A stretch of DNA of 50,780 bases from Erysipelotrichaceae bacterium (GCA_021201655.1 JAJQEL010000060.1:5166-55945); one strand, 5' to 3'. Positions 10,504 through 17,843 are shown, counted from the first letter of the stretch. Notes: generated by a model from the letters alone, not told the origin. Program-made: numbers and translations.

Positions 10504-10644
10504 ATGAGAGAGGAATCAAAAGAAAAACCAAAAGAAAAAAAAGAATCCCATAGAACAGATGTTAAGTTTGATCCGTTCTATATTGAAGGAAGCATTCATG
10601 GTTTAAAGAAAACTGAAAAAGACCAAAAGAAAGAATCGCACTAA
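10504..10644 (+). CDS. Small charged protein downstream of the sensor kinase (46 aa)
   Basis: An ATG-initiated ORF 12 bases after the kinase stop, preceded by a GAGGG site and ended by a terminator that overlaps its stop codon. The protein is very rich in lysine and glutamate at both ends (REESKEKPKEKKE and KKTEKDQKKE), with a conserved-looking centre TDVKFDPFYIEGSIHG. It has no membrane segment or signal peptide. Position and ribosome-binding site support a real gene co-transcribed with the two-component system. I do not recognise a family; a role as a small partner of the kinase would be speculation. Confidence 0.6.
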   Translation: MREESKEKPKEKKESHRTDVKFDPFYIEGSIHGLKKTEKDQKKESH

Positions 10645-10657
10645 GCGATTCTTTTAT
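10631..10657. terminator. Bidirectional terminator between the TCS operon and desulfoferrodoxin
   Basis: Perfect 9-bp stem AAGAATCGC / GCGATTCTT with an ACTAA loop and a T-rich tail, at the convergent junction of the two operons. Confidence 0.8.
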
Positions 10658-11034
10658 TTGATCTCTGTTTTCCACAAACCATGTAGATTACAATAGGCAT
10701 AAACAGCTATTGGTTTATCATCACCAATATTGAATGTTACATTAGGATTTTCTCCTGGATTCAAAGCCTTACGTTGTCCACCATTTTCTAATTCCAAATA
10801 AATCCATTGAATATAATGAGCTTCAATCATTGGATGATCAACTTCTCCAACATTAACAATGACTTTTCCTTCTTCAACACTCACAACTGGTAAATGTTTT
10901 TCTCCAGCAGCATCTACAGTATTAGGAACTAACGCTTCCATTAGTTCACCACAACATACGATAGGTACACCAGAATCCTGAATTTTACCTACGATATTAC
11001 CACAATGACGACAAATATAAAATTTTTCTTTCAT
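10654..11034 (-). CDS. dfx: Desulfoferrodoxin (superoxide reductase)
   Basis: Reduces superoxide to hydrogen peroxide without making oxygen, a cytoplasmic defence of anaerobes. The 126-residue two-iron form has both sites intact. The N-terminal desulforedoxin centre has C8, C11, C27 and C28. The catalytic centre has H47 (EKHLPV), H67, H73 (EAHYIQWI), C115 and H118 (CNLHGLW). A GGAGA site precedes the ATG. It lies 11 bases after rubrerythrin, which would remove the peroxide it makes, so the pair is functionally coherent. Read in one operon with rubrerythrin and probably the DUF134-NifX gene. Confidence 0.95.
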   Translation of the reverse strand: MKEKFYICRHCGNIVGKIQDSGVPIVCCGELMEALVPNTVDAAGEKHLPVVSVEEGKVIVNVGEVDHPMIEAHYIQWIYLELENGGQRKALNPGENPNVTFNIGDDKPIAVYAYCNLHGLWKTEIK

Positions 11035-11045
11035 AACACTTCTCC

Positions 11046-11708
11046 TTAATAATTTTCACACATACGTTCAAAGTAAGCTTTTGAATAACCACATACAGGA
11101 CAATGATCAGGTGCTTCTTCACCTTCATAGATGAAACCACATTGACGACATTTCCATCCTTTAGGTGCTTCTCCTTTATAAGTTGTTTCATTTTTATAAT
11201 GCTCTAATAATCTTAAATAACGCGCTTCATGTGATTTTTCAACAGCTCCTACAAGTTCAAATTTTTGAGCTAATTCTTCAAAACCTTCTTCTCTTGCTTC
11301 CTTAGCCATTCTTACATACATGTCAGTCCATTCTTCGTTTTCACCAGCAGCTGCAGTTTTTAAATTTTCATCTGTTGAACCAATACCATGAAATTCACTA
11401 AACCACATTTTAGCATGTTGCTTTTCCTGATTAGCAGTTTCTTCAAAAATAGCAGCAATTTGCTCGAATCCTTCTGCTCTTGCTTTTTGGGCAAAGTAAG
11501 TATATTTATTTCTGGCTTGAGATTCTCCTGCAAAAGCTTCCATTAAATTTTTTTCAGTTTTTGTACCTGCATATTTACTTGTTTTTTCTGTTACATCTTC
11601 TAACTTTACAAATACACTCGCTGGTTGTTTACATACAGGACATACAAAATCATCACTTAAAGGTCCTTCGTAAATATAACCACACACTCTACATTTCCAT
11701 CTTTCCAT
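11046..11708 (-). CDS. Rubrerythrin with rubredoxin domains at both ends
   Basis: A peroxide-reducing diiron protein of 220 residues. It has three parts: an N-terminal rubredoxin (C6, C9, C23, C26), a central ferritin-like four-helix domain (about 52-172; ligand motifs [15 protein letters not shown] and [14 protein letters not shown]), and a C-terminal rubredoxin (C187, C190, C203, C206). Classical rubrerythrin has only the C-terminal rubredoxin and 'reverse' rubrerythrin only the N-terminal one. The double arrangement would allow electron entry from either end. AGGAGGAGG lies before the ATG. It is upstream of and co-oriented with superoxide reductase, giving a superoxide-to-water pathway. 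Confidence 0.92.
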   Translation of the reverse strand: MERWKCRVCGYIYEGPLSDDFVCPVCKQPASVFVKLEDVTEKTSKYAGTKTEKNLMEAFAGESQARNKYTYFAQKARAEGFEQIAAIFEETANQEKQHAKMWFSEFHGIGSTDENLKTAAAGENEEWTDMYVRMAKEAREEGFEELAQKFELVGAVEKSHEARYLRLLEHYKNETTYKGEAPKGWKCRQCGFIYEGEEAPDHCPVCGYSKAYFERMCENY

Positions 11709-11748
11709 TTTTACCTCCTCCTAATTCATCGTTATAATTATTAATTTT

Positions 11749-12495
11749 TTAATGGCAAGTTCCATGACCACAGCCATCACCATGATAATCATGGTGATCA
11801 CACTGGGCATCTGGATCATAAGCTAAATGACCAGATGCAAAATCTTTCACAACTTCATCTGCGTTTCCACTTACACCAGGAAATAATTCGATGCCAGCAC
11901 TAGCCATAGCATTTTGAGCGCCAGGTCCAATACCACCACAAATAAGCACATCAACTTGCATAGCTGTTAAAATACCAACTAATGCACCATGTCCTATACC
12001 ATTATTATCTATTACTTCACTACTAACAATTTGACCATTTTCAATATCGTACACCTTAAAAAATGCTGTACGTCCAAAATGTTGAAAAACTATTCCATCT
12101 TCATAAGTTACTGCAACTCTCATGATATCTTCTCCTTTAATTTTTTGAAAATCTTTTAAAATTTGTTTCATTTGACAATCGTCTTTATAACAGTGTCTAG
12201 GATCTCCGTTACATAAATGAAACTGTCCACCTTCGATTTTAAGAGGTAATCCTAATACCAAAGCATCTGCTATTTTCTTCCTCGCATTGTCATATATTTT
12301 TTGAGCTGTTGTTCTACCAACACCTAACTGTTTTCCACATTCTTCTTGTGATAATCCTTCTTTATCTATTAACCTAATAGTTTCATATTCATCAATAGTT
12401 ATAATTATCGGATTATTATTAAATTCACCTTTGGGTATAAATTCAAGTATTTCAGGGAAATGACATATCTGACGACATTTCACTGGTCTAACCAT
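11749..12495 (-). CDS. DUF134 DNA-binding domain fused to NifX/NifB-type cofactor-binding domain
   Basis: A 248-residue fusion. Residues 1-100 form a DUF134/UPF0251 helix-turn-helix domain (starts MVRPVKCRQIC; IRLIDKEGLSQEECGKQLGVGRTTAQKIY). A cysteine-containing linker (CNGDPRHCYKDDC) follows. Residues from about 124 form a dinitrogenase iron-molybdenum-cofactor-type domain (MRVAVTYEDGIVFQHFGRTAFF; ICGGIGPGAQNAM). The tail is rich in His and Cys (CDHHDYHGDGCGHGTCH) and looks metal-binding. The layout suggests a metal or Fe-S responsive regulator. No nif genes are nearby; placement before rubrerythrin and superoxide reductase suggests iron or redox control. A strong promoter with an overlapping dyad precedes it. 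Confidence 0.85.
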   Translation of the reverse strand: MVRPVKCRQICHFPEILEFIPKGEFNNNPIIITIDEYETIRLIDKEGLSQEECGKQLGVGRTTAQKIYDNARKKIADALVLGLPLKIEGGQFHLCNGDPRHCYKDDCQMKQILKDFQKIKGEDIMRVAVTYEDGIVFQHFGRTAFFKVYDIENGQIVSSEVIDNNGIGHGALVGILTAMQVDVLICGGIGPGAQNAMASAGIELFPGVSGNADEVVKDFASGHLAYDPDAQCDHHDYHGDGCGHGTCH

Positions 12496-12507
12496 AGTCT
12501 CACCTCT

Positions 12508-12544
12508 TGATATTTATCATATCAGAGTTAATGGCATATGTCAA
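12508..12544 (-). promoter_or_regulatory. Strong promoter with dyad operator upstream of the DUF134-NifX gene
   Basis: TTGACA (12544-12539), 17-bp spacer, TATGAT (12521-12516). A dyad TGATAT-N5-ATATCA (12508-12524) is centred on the -10, the place where a repressor would block polymerase. It does not match PerR or Fur consensus sequences. Autoregulation by the DUF134 domain is an inference. Confidence 0.7.
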
Positions 12545-12555
12545 TAATGATGCTT

Positions 12556-12589
12556 AAATAAAAAGGCTTAACCTATACGTAAAGCCTTT
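12556..12589 (-). terminator. Terminator after the LD-carboxypeptidase gene
   Basis: Minus-strand stem AAAGGCTT / AAGCCTTT with a 12-base loop and a T-rich tail, overlapping the stop codon. Confidence 0.7.
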
Positions 12590-13377
12590 GATGTTTTACT
12601 ATGACCAACTTCGTTTGTTTGCGCTACAAACATATCTTTAGTGATATATTGTTGTAATATTTCGTAAGTTGTTGGTTTTATTGAATACTTTTCCATTTGT
12701 GTAAATGTTCCAAGTAGTATTCCATTAACTTGTTGGAAAGCACCTATTTGATTAAGTTGTGCCATATAAGTAGATATTTGCGGAGCTTCACCACTCATAG
12801 CTTCTAAAAATAATAACTTGTTATGTAAATCTGGCATGTATTTTGTCCCTGCAAGTTTTAAGAAACAGCGTATATTCCCGCCTACAATAATGTTATTATC
12901 GATAGTTCCTTGACCTTGTAAGATATCCCATTTAATATCAAACAAATCATTTTGTCCTTGAAGATACTTTTTAAATCGTTCTATTTGTATACCTGAATCA
13001 TCTCTTATAAGATGCTTGATTTGAAATAAAACAGATGATTTTCCTGTTTGACTATAGATAGCATTGATGACTGTAGTTAGATCACTATATCCAAAGAACG
13101 ATTTATCATTTCTAGATATTAAATCATAATCAAGATAAGGCAAAATGGTATTTGCTAGATCACCACCAGATAAATCAAAGATAGCATCAATACTATTGTC
13201 TTCATAAAAATGATTGAATGCATATGCTTTATCTTTTCCTAATGCATAACCATATAAACAGGGACTTTCAACAACTTCAATATCCATAGAATATAATAGC
13301 TTTTTAAGCGCTATGATTATTTCTGCATCCCTATCTGTCTGCCCATTAGAACAAGCTACAAATGCCACTTTTTTCAT
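12568..13377 (-). CDS. Peptidase S66 family protein (LD-carboxypeptidase/MccF-like)
   Basis: A 269-residue cytoplasmic serine peptidase of the S66 family, whose members remove the terminal D-Ala from murein tetrapeptides or, as MccF, cleave microcin C-type adducts. The catalytic triad is visible: S98 in FFGYSDL, E192 in FLEAMSGE and H259 in EVGHS. The FDLSGGD segment matches the family's GG(D/Y) substrate loop. It is slightly shorter than typical LdcA. The start ATG at 13377 overlaps the upstream HAD stop (ATGA) and has a GGAG site, so translation is coupled. Cell-wall recycling versus peptide-antibiotic immunity cannot be separated here. Confidence 0.8.
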   Translation of the reverse strand: MKKVAFVACSNGQTDRDAEIIIALKKLLYSMDIEVVESPCLYGYALGKDKAYAFNHFYEDNSIDAIFDLSGGDLANTILPYLDYDLISRNDKSFFGYSDLTTVINAIYSQTGKSSVLFQIKHLIRDDSGIQIERFKKYLQGQNDLFDIKWDILQGQGTIDNNIIVGGNIRCFLKLAGTKYMPDLHNKLLFLEAMSGEAPQISTYMAQLNQIGAFQQVNGILLGTFTQMEKYSIKPTTYEILQQYITKDMFVAQTNEVGHSKTSKALRIG

Positions 13378-14033
13378 TTTAATAACTCCAACACTTCTAA
13401 TAATGATGTACACACTTTATATTCATCGCTATTTCTCGTATTTGTTCTATCTAATAAAATAGGTTTAATCCCGACAGATAATGCACCTTTCACATCTGAA
13501 CTAACAGAATCACCTATATGTATCACTTCATTAGAACTACATTGACTGACTTCTAAAGCTTTTTCAAATATTTCCTTATGTGGTTTATAGGCTCTTACCA
13601 TATCACCACAAATAATGTCTTGAGGATGTAAATCATGATCTTCTAAAAAGATATTGACAAATTCTTTTCCATTATTAGTTATGATATAAACAGGTAATGG
13701 ACATTTATCAAAGAATTCTTTGACGTCATCAAAGATTGGTGATTTTGACCAATATTGATGATCTAAAGCTCTAAACTCTTCAACATCCATTTTTAAATCA
13801 TAATGTTCTTCTAAATAATGAAATGATTGCGTAATAATTTCATCTTCCGTTAAAAATGTATCCAAATAGCTTTCTACTTCTGCCTTTAATACTAATCCCC
13901 ACCATAGTTGAATAGCTTCTTTAATACTAGATATGTTACTATTTTCAGTAGCTTGTTTAGCCATCTCTATAGCATAATGATTTTCTTCTTGTGTCATTGT
14001 TCCTGTATAATCAATAAATACTGCTTTTATCAT
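13374..14033 (-). CDS. HAD-like hydrolase with atypical motif I (DYTGT)
   Basis: A 219-residue HAD-IA type protein with a helical cap. Motif I reads FIDYTGTMT: the nucleophile aspartate is present but the usual +2 aspartate is threonine. Motif II is ITNN, motif III is the lysine in AYKPHKEIF, and motif IV is HIGDSVSSDVKGA. Loss of the +2 acid is seen in HAD enzymes that transfer rather than hydrolyse phosphoryl groups or use other chemistry (P-type ATPases have DKTGT, phosphonatase DxAGT), so simple phosphatase activity is uncertain. A strong AGGAGG site precedes the ATG. It overlaps the LD-carboxypeptidase gene by four bases, forming a two-gene unit. Confidence 0.8.
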   Translation of the reverse strand: MIKAVFIDYTGTMTQEENHYAIEMAKQATENSNISSIKEAIQLWWGLVLKAEVESYLDTFLTEDEIITQSFHYLEEHYDLKMDVEEFRALDHQYWSKSPIFDDVKEFFDKCPLPVYIITNNGKEFVNIFLEDHDLHPQDIICGDMVRAYKPHKEIFEKALEVSQCSSNEVIHIGDSVSSDVKGALSVGIKPILLDRTNTRNSDEYKVCTSLLEVLELLK

Positions 14034-14106
14034 ATGGACCTCCTATTTTTCTTCATAATATCATAAACAAATTTATAATCATCTGCAAGTTCATATCATT
14101 CATTGT

Positions 14107-14550
14107 TTATGTATCCAATCTTTTTATTTCTACTAATGATTTATTACGATAAATTAAATCATTTCTCACACCAAACCCTTGTTTCACCCAGAATGCATTA
14201 CCCTCTTCATTTCTCTCAAACACTACTAATGCAACTTTAGATATGCCCAGCTCATATAAGGCATTGATAGCTTGATCAACAAGTTGACTGGCAATTCCTT
14301 GATGCCTACATTTTGGTGATATAGCTGTATGATAAATATAGCCTCTTCTGCCATCATTGCCTGCCATAATGGCACCCACTACTTCATTATCAATTTCAGC
14401 CACAAAGCAAGTATCAGGATTTCTATATAAAAATCTATCAATTCCTTCTTTTGTATCGTCAATATTATTAAGTCCCATACCTTTACAAGATAACCATAAA
14501 TCATATACAGAAGGATAATCTTCGATTGTCATAATTCTTATATTCATCAT
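14107..14550 (-). CDS. GNAT-family N-acetyltransferase
   Basis: A 147-residue acetyl-CoA-dependent acetyltransferase. The N-terminal IRIMTIEDYPSVYDLW strand-helix, the central HTAISPKCRHQGIASQLVD (the acetyl-CoA pyrophosphate loop, H/RxxGxxS) and the late ALVVFERNEEGNAFWVKQGF segment are diagnostic of RimI-like GNAT proteins. The substrate is unknown. Two adjacent ATG codons (14550 and 14547) are both suitably spaced from GGAG; the second gives the better spacing. Monocistronic. Confidence 0.85.
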   Translation of the reverse strand: MMNIRIMTIEDYPSVYDLWLSCKGMGLNNIDDTKEGIDRFLYRNPDTCFVAEIDNEVVGAIMAGNDGRRGYIYHTAISPKCRHQGIASQLVDQAINALYELGISKVALVVFERNEEGNAFWVKQGFGVRNDLIYRNKSLVEIKRLDT

Positions 14551-14590
14551 ATCATCTCCAAATCTATTATACTTTAAACATAGTCAAAAA

Positions 14591-14616
14591 GATATAAAAA
14601 AGTCTCCGAAGAGACT
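14591..14616 (-). terminator. Terminator ending the XRE/XRE-relic transcript
   Basis: Minus-strand stem AGTCTC / GAGACT with a stable TTCG tetraloop followed by six T. It overlaps the end of the relic gene. Confidence 0.85.
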
Positions 14617-14898
14617 AAATGTATTTTCTACTATTCCACCATAAAATTATTAGATATAAACAATTTATAACAAATGCTCCTAGTAACATACCCGAGATAA
14701 GATATAATAGTTATTGATATATGAATCGTTTTTTTAACTTTCTGTTACTACATCTTGCTATACACTAACCGTTTTTAAAGTTTCAATTGCATCATTAATT
14801 TCTACACTATTTCTTTTGCCATTCAATATTTCAATAATATCAATATGATAACATTCTGATAATTCCATAAGTATACTTAAATCAACACCAAATGAAAC
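14615..14898 (-). pseudogene. Relic of a second XRE-type regulator with a C-terminal membrane helix
   Basis: Directly downstream of the intact XRE gene, the minus strand encodes fragments with no start. The first (14898-14758) reads FGVDLSILMELSECYHID and then IIEILNGKR, matching the C-terminal part of XRE helix-turn-helix domains found in Firmicutes membrane regulators, before a stop. After a frame change the second (ending at 14615) reads SGMLLGAFVINCLYLIILWW, a clear membrane helix, then a stop. The recognition-helix region is missing. It fits a deletion that removed the 5' half of one regulator and joined the rest to its neighbour, followed by a frameshift. Confidence 0.65.
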
Positions 14899-14913
14899 GA
14901 CATACAACGAGAA

Positions 14914-15513
14914 TTACTCAGAAATAACAACTTCTCCACCACGAGAGTCAAAATAATCTTCAATCTGGGCTATCAATATTTGTGCATCACTATATTGTTT
15001 TACATATACATGATCTGCTACCCATTGATCACCGCCAGCTTCTATAACATTATATTGTTCATCATAAGTAATACTATAATAATACTCTTTATCATCTAAA
15101 GTACAAGTTAAATCGACAGTTGTTAGCTCACCTGTATCATCAACATATTTATATAAAACAATACCTGCGAATGTGAATAAAAAACAAACTAGCACAACTA
15201 CAACAATTGTAATTAAAATAGTTTTCAATATTCTTTTATTACGCCTACTTTTATTAGCAAGCTGTTCATTAAGCAATGCTAATTGTATAGCTATTTCATT
15301 CATATCCTTTGTTTCTTCAATTTTTTCACCTAATAATTCACTCACGAATATTTCAAATATTTCTGCAATTTTGACAAGCATTTCTGCATCTGGAACTGAT
15401 AAGCCTTTTTCCCATTTAGATATGGTTTGACGTACAACATGTAATTGTTGTGCTAGCACTTCTTGTGACATACCCTTTTGTTTTCTTAGTGTTTTTAAAT
15501 TTTCGCTAAACAT
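14914..15513 (-). CDS. XRE-family regulator with a membrane anchor
   Basis: A 199-residue protein. The N-terminal HTH_3 domain (about 5-62; SQEVLAQQLHVVRQTISKWEKG) resembles regulators such as SinR/Xre. Then come a charged linker, one membrane helix (about 97-120; TILITIVVVVLVCFLFTFAG) and about 75 residues outside the membrane with no recognised domain. This design suggests a membrane-tethered transcription factor sensing an envelope signal. AAGGAGG precedes the ATG. The relic of a similar regulator follows immediately. Confidence 0.85.
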   Translation of the reverse strand: MFSENLKTLRKQKGMSQEVLAQQLHVVRQTISKWEKGLSVPDAEMLVKIAEIFEIFVSELLGEKIEETKDMNEIAIQLALLNEQLANKSRRNKRILKTILITIVVVVLVCFLFTFAGIVLYKYVDDTGELTTVDLTCTLDDKEYYYSITYDEQYNVIEAGGDQWVADHVYVKQYSDAQILIAQIEDYFDSRGGEVVISE

Positions 15514-15544
15514 GATTTTGTCCTCCTTGAATTTATGTTAAATG

Positions 15545-15573
15545 AAAAAATTCCATTGCACAAGCAACGGAAA
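15545..15573 (-). terminator. Terminator after the EamA-type transporter gene
   Basis: Minus-strand stem TTCCGTTGC / GCAATGGAA (one G-U pair, TTGT loop) followed by six T. It separates the transporter from the XRE gene. Confidence 0.8.
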
Positions 15574-15583
15574 TTAACATTTA

Positions 15584-16012
15584 TTAATATTTGTTGATAA
15601 ATATTAATCCAATCAAACAAATAATAATTCCTATAATCTTATTCCATGTAATCGGTTCACCATATAATATAAATCCAACAAAAATCAATGCGACTGCTAA
15701 AAAAGAGCTTTGCACAATTGAAGCTGTACTTATTGTCCAACCCGCTTTATAAGCATAGATAAACCCAACTTCTAATCCAACAATAACAATTCCTAACACA
15801 AACGGAGCCCAATTTAAATGTTTATATTCATTAATAAGATTGCCATCTTTGTTCAATATAAAATAAAGTACTGCTGAAACAATTGCTCCTATGATATACG
15901 TTATTGTTAATGAAGCGAGAGGATTCATTGCACTTGGAACCGATTTTGAACATATCTGATAAACAATATTTGAAACGACAACTAATACAATTGGCAATAC
16001 ATAAACTAACAT
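15584..16012 (-). CDS. EamA/DMT-family half-size transporter
   Basis: A 142-residue membrane protein with four or five predicted helices. It corresponds to a single EamA repeat like EmrE-type small transporters, which act as dimers. The C-terminal part (ASIVQSSFLAVALIFVGFIL, then GEPITWNKIIGIIICLIGL) is the classic EamA end. The substrate is unknown. A GGGAG site precedes the ATG. The gene has its own terminator. Confidence 0.8.
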   Translation of the reverse strand: MLVYVLPIVLVVVSNIVYQICSKSVPSAMNPLASLTITYIIGAIVSAVLYFILNKDGNLINEYKHLNWAPFVLGIVIVGLEVGFIYAYKAGWTISTASIVQSSFLAVALIFVGFILYGEPITWNKIIGIIICLIGLIFINKY

Positions 16013-16105
16013 AATAATATCTCCCTAATTAAAATTTAGCCTGACTGTTGATAGGTGCTCACCCATTTTATAAAGTATAAATTTTTGCAAAATATTAGTC
16101 AATAA

Positions 16106-16360
16106 TTAAAAAATAATTTTGATTTTTGACGGATTGTTTTCATCATATATAATTTGTATAGTTGAACCTACATCAGGTATATTATTCAATATACCTATAT
16201 ATTGTCTTTTTATATATTCTTTTCCATTCACATGATATTTTATCTTAATAATATGAGGATATTTCGAACTATGCATATCCATAGCCTTTAATGCTTTAGT
16301 GTTAATTCTTAACCACCAAAGCTTATTGATTGCTATTATTATTCCTGTTGTTTTAATCAT
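16106..16360 (-). CDS. Small hypothetical protein
   Basis: 84 residues, basic, with a hydrophobic N-terminal stretch (TTGIIIAINKLWWL) and a C-terminal segment YHVNGKEYIKRQYIG followed by GSTIQIIYDENNPSKIKII. Similar short proteins of DUF3592-like character occur in clostridia without known function. The start at 16360 was chosen because GAGG lies about 8 bases upstream, inside the esterase 3' end; the in-frame ATG at 16375 lacks a site. The esterase stop is one base before this ATG, so the two are coupled. Confidence 0.65.
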   Translation of the reverse strand: MIKTTGIIIAINKLWWLRINTKALKAMDMHSSKYPHIIKIKYHVNGKEYIKRQYIGILNNIPDVGSTIQIIYDENNPSKIKIIF

Positions 16361-16361
16361 T

Positions 16362-17267
16362 TTATCTTTCCTCATAAAATATTTTCTTTAAAAATTTTAT
16401 ACGCTTATCAATATTTTCTTTAGCAATACTACTATTTATGGCAAAATCATAGCCATGAATTGTTCCTTTTGTTTCATTGATTTTCACATTAACTTTAGCT
16501 TCTTGTAATTTCTTTGCATATAAAACACCTTCATCATGTAAACAATCATATTCAGTGGTTTCAATATATGTTTGTGGAATGTTTTCTGGAAAATGACTAT
16601 GCATTGGTGAAACATTTTCTTTATTGTTTATATCATTGCAATAATATGACCACATACGTTTATTATTTTTTGCATTCCATAATGGAGTATCGATATATTT
16701 TTTCATAGAATCTGTTTGCATATCAATATCAGTAACTGGATAGAGCAGCATTTGTAAGCATGGTTGTTTTATGTTTTCTTTTTGATAATTATTACAAATC
16801 ATAGCTGCAATAGTACCTCCTGCACTATCTCCAGCCACACCTATTTTATCGGTCTTGTTCATGACATGTTTATATAATGCCAATACATCTTCATAAGCTG
16901 CTGGATAAGGATATTTTGGTGTAAGATGATAATCAGGAAAATATACTCTACAATGAGCTTTTAAAGCATATGTACAAGCGAGCTGTTTATGATAAGGTGC
17001 AGCTTTATAACTAAAACCACCACCATGTATATAAATTAAGCAAGGTAGATTTTCATTAGTATTTTCTGGTTCATAGATATCTACTTTATATGGAAGGTTA
17101 TTATGTCCTTGAATTAAGATATGTTTATTTGAAATACCTGCAGGAATTTTTGTGAACTTATACATAATTGGTAAAAATATATATGCCCCTTTTATCATGA
17201 ATTTATTATAGGGAATATTAATCGCTACAGATCTTAATTCAGGATTAACGAGTTTTTTATAGTTCAT
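16362..17267 (-). CDS. Alpha/beta-hydrolase of the hormone-sensitive-lipase (HSL) esterase family
   Basis: A 301-residue cytoplasmic esterase/lipase. The oxyanion-hole motif YIHGGGF, the nucleophile elbow GDSAGG, the catalytic Asp in the TEYDCLHDEG region and His in IHGYDF are all present in the order expected of the HSL family (Aes-like). Natural substrates are probably short-chain acyl esters, but the specificity cannot be read. AAGGTGAT precedes the ATG. It forms a two-gene unit with the following small hypothetical gene and is divergent from the RelB-type antitoxin. Confidence 0.88.
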   Translation of the reverse strand: MNYKKLVNPELRSVAINIPYNKFMIKGAYIFLPIMYKFTKIPAGISNKHILIQGHNNLPYKVDIYEPENTNENLPCLIYIHGGGFSYKAAPYHKQLACTYALKAHCRVYFPDYHLTPKYPYPAAYEDVLALYKHVMNKTDKIGVAGDSAGGTIAAMICNNYQKENIKQPCLQMLLYPVTDIDMQTDSMKKYIDTPLWNAKNNKRMWSYYCNDINNKENVSPMHSHFPENIPQTYIETTEYDCLHDEGVLYAKKLQEAKVNVKINETKGTIHGYDFAINSSIAKENIDKRIKFLKKIFYEER

Positions 17268-17368
17268 TTTGTATCACCTTACTTTCATTCTTGGATTATT
17301 TTATTATAACTTTAACATCATGATAAAATAATATAAAATTTATGTCAATCAAATAATAATTATTTTTA

Positions 17369-17397
17369 TTGATATGTAACGCTTTTTACGTTACAAT
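17369..17397 (+). promoter_or_regulatory. Promoter and dyad operator of the RelB-type antitoxin gene
   Basis: TTGATA, 17-bp spacer, TACAAT. The spacer holds a perfect inverted repeat TGTAACG-N7-CGTTACA (17375-17395). A dyad in this position fits autorepression by a type II antitoxin. Confidence 0.7.
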
Positions 17398-17420
17398 GTA
17401 TATAAAAGGAGGTGATAATC

Positions 17421-17723
17421 ATGGATAAAACTGCTACTTTGAATCTTAGAGTTAATCCAACTGTTAAAGAAAAAGCCGAAGAAGTATTATCAAAGTTAGG
17501 AATCCCAATGTCTGTAGCTATTAATATTTATCTCAATCAAATTTCTTTTACAGGTGGTATTCCTTTTCCAGTAACTTTGCCAAAAGCACCTGATAGAGTA
17601 AATGCTGATTTAATGACTGATGAAGAATTACTAGAAAAAATCAAAAAAGCTTATAATGATATCAAAACTGGAAATGTTCAAAATGCTGAAGTTGCATTTT
17701 CCAAATTCAGGGAGAATCACTGA
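17421..17723 (+). CDS. RelB/DinJ-family antitoxin (orphan)
   Basis: A 100-residue ribbon-helix-helix antitoxin. The N-terminal RHH (TATLNLRVNPTVKEKAEEVL) and the following LGIPMSVAINIYLNQI match RelB/DinJ. The C-terminal half would normally wrap the toxin. I chose ATG 17421; the in-frame GTG at 17412 is inside the AAAGGAGG site. The next reading frame starts two bases after the stop and encodes only the first residues of a RelE/ParE-like toxin, so the antitoxin appears to have lost its partner. Confidence 0.85.
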   Translation: MDKTATLNLRVNPTVKEKAEEVLSKLGIPMSVAINIYLNQISFTGGIPFPVTLPKAPDRVNADLMTDEELLEKIKKAYNDIKTGNVQNAEVAFSKFRENH

Positions 17724-17725
17724 TT

Positions 17726-17806
17726 ATGGAAAAATATACAATTAAAATTACAAATGAAGCTTTAGCTAATATATCAGAACGTTTGAAAAGGTTAAAACTC
17801 TATTAA
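17726..17806 (+). pseudogene. Truncated RelE/ParE-type toxin (26 codons left)
   Basis: Two bases after the antitoxin stop, an ATG opens MEKYTIKITNEALANI, the usual N-terminus of RelE/ParE toxins. After about 16 matching residues the frame runs into the arm of a terminator hairpin and stops. Full-length toxins have about 90-100 residues and the catalytic region is absent. It is a deletion remnant, not a functional toxin. Confidence 0.75.
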
Positions 17807-17828
17807 ACAATAGAACTTTAACCTTTTT
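17786..17828. terminator. Long terminator hairpin after the TA remnant
   Basis: 19-bp stem (AAAAGGTTAAAACTCTATT against AATAGAACTTTAACCTTTT, two mismatches) with an AAAC loop and flanking T/A runs. The left arm contains the end of the toxin remnant. It can also serve the convergent NimA-like gene. Confidence 0.8.
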
Positions 17829-17843
17829 ATATACATATCATTT

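Noticed and set aside
11749-12495. Nitrogen-fixation locus suggested by the NifX/NifB-type domain.
   Set aside because: No nifH, D, K, E or N genes are near. This domain is widespread in non-fixing anaerobes fused to DUF134.
15583-15608. Perfect 10-bp inverted repeat ATTAATATTT / AAATATTAAT at the end of the EamA transporter gene.
   Set aside because: It is made only of A and T, lies in coding sequence, and a proper GC-containing terminator follows 10 bases later. Likely chance in AT-rich DNA.
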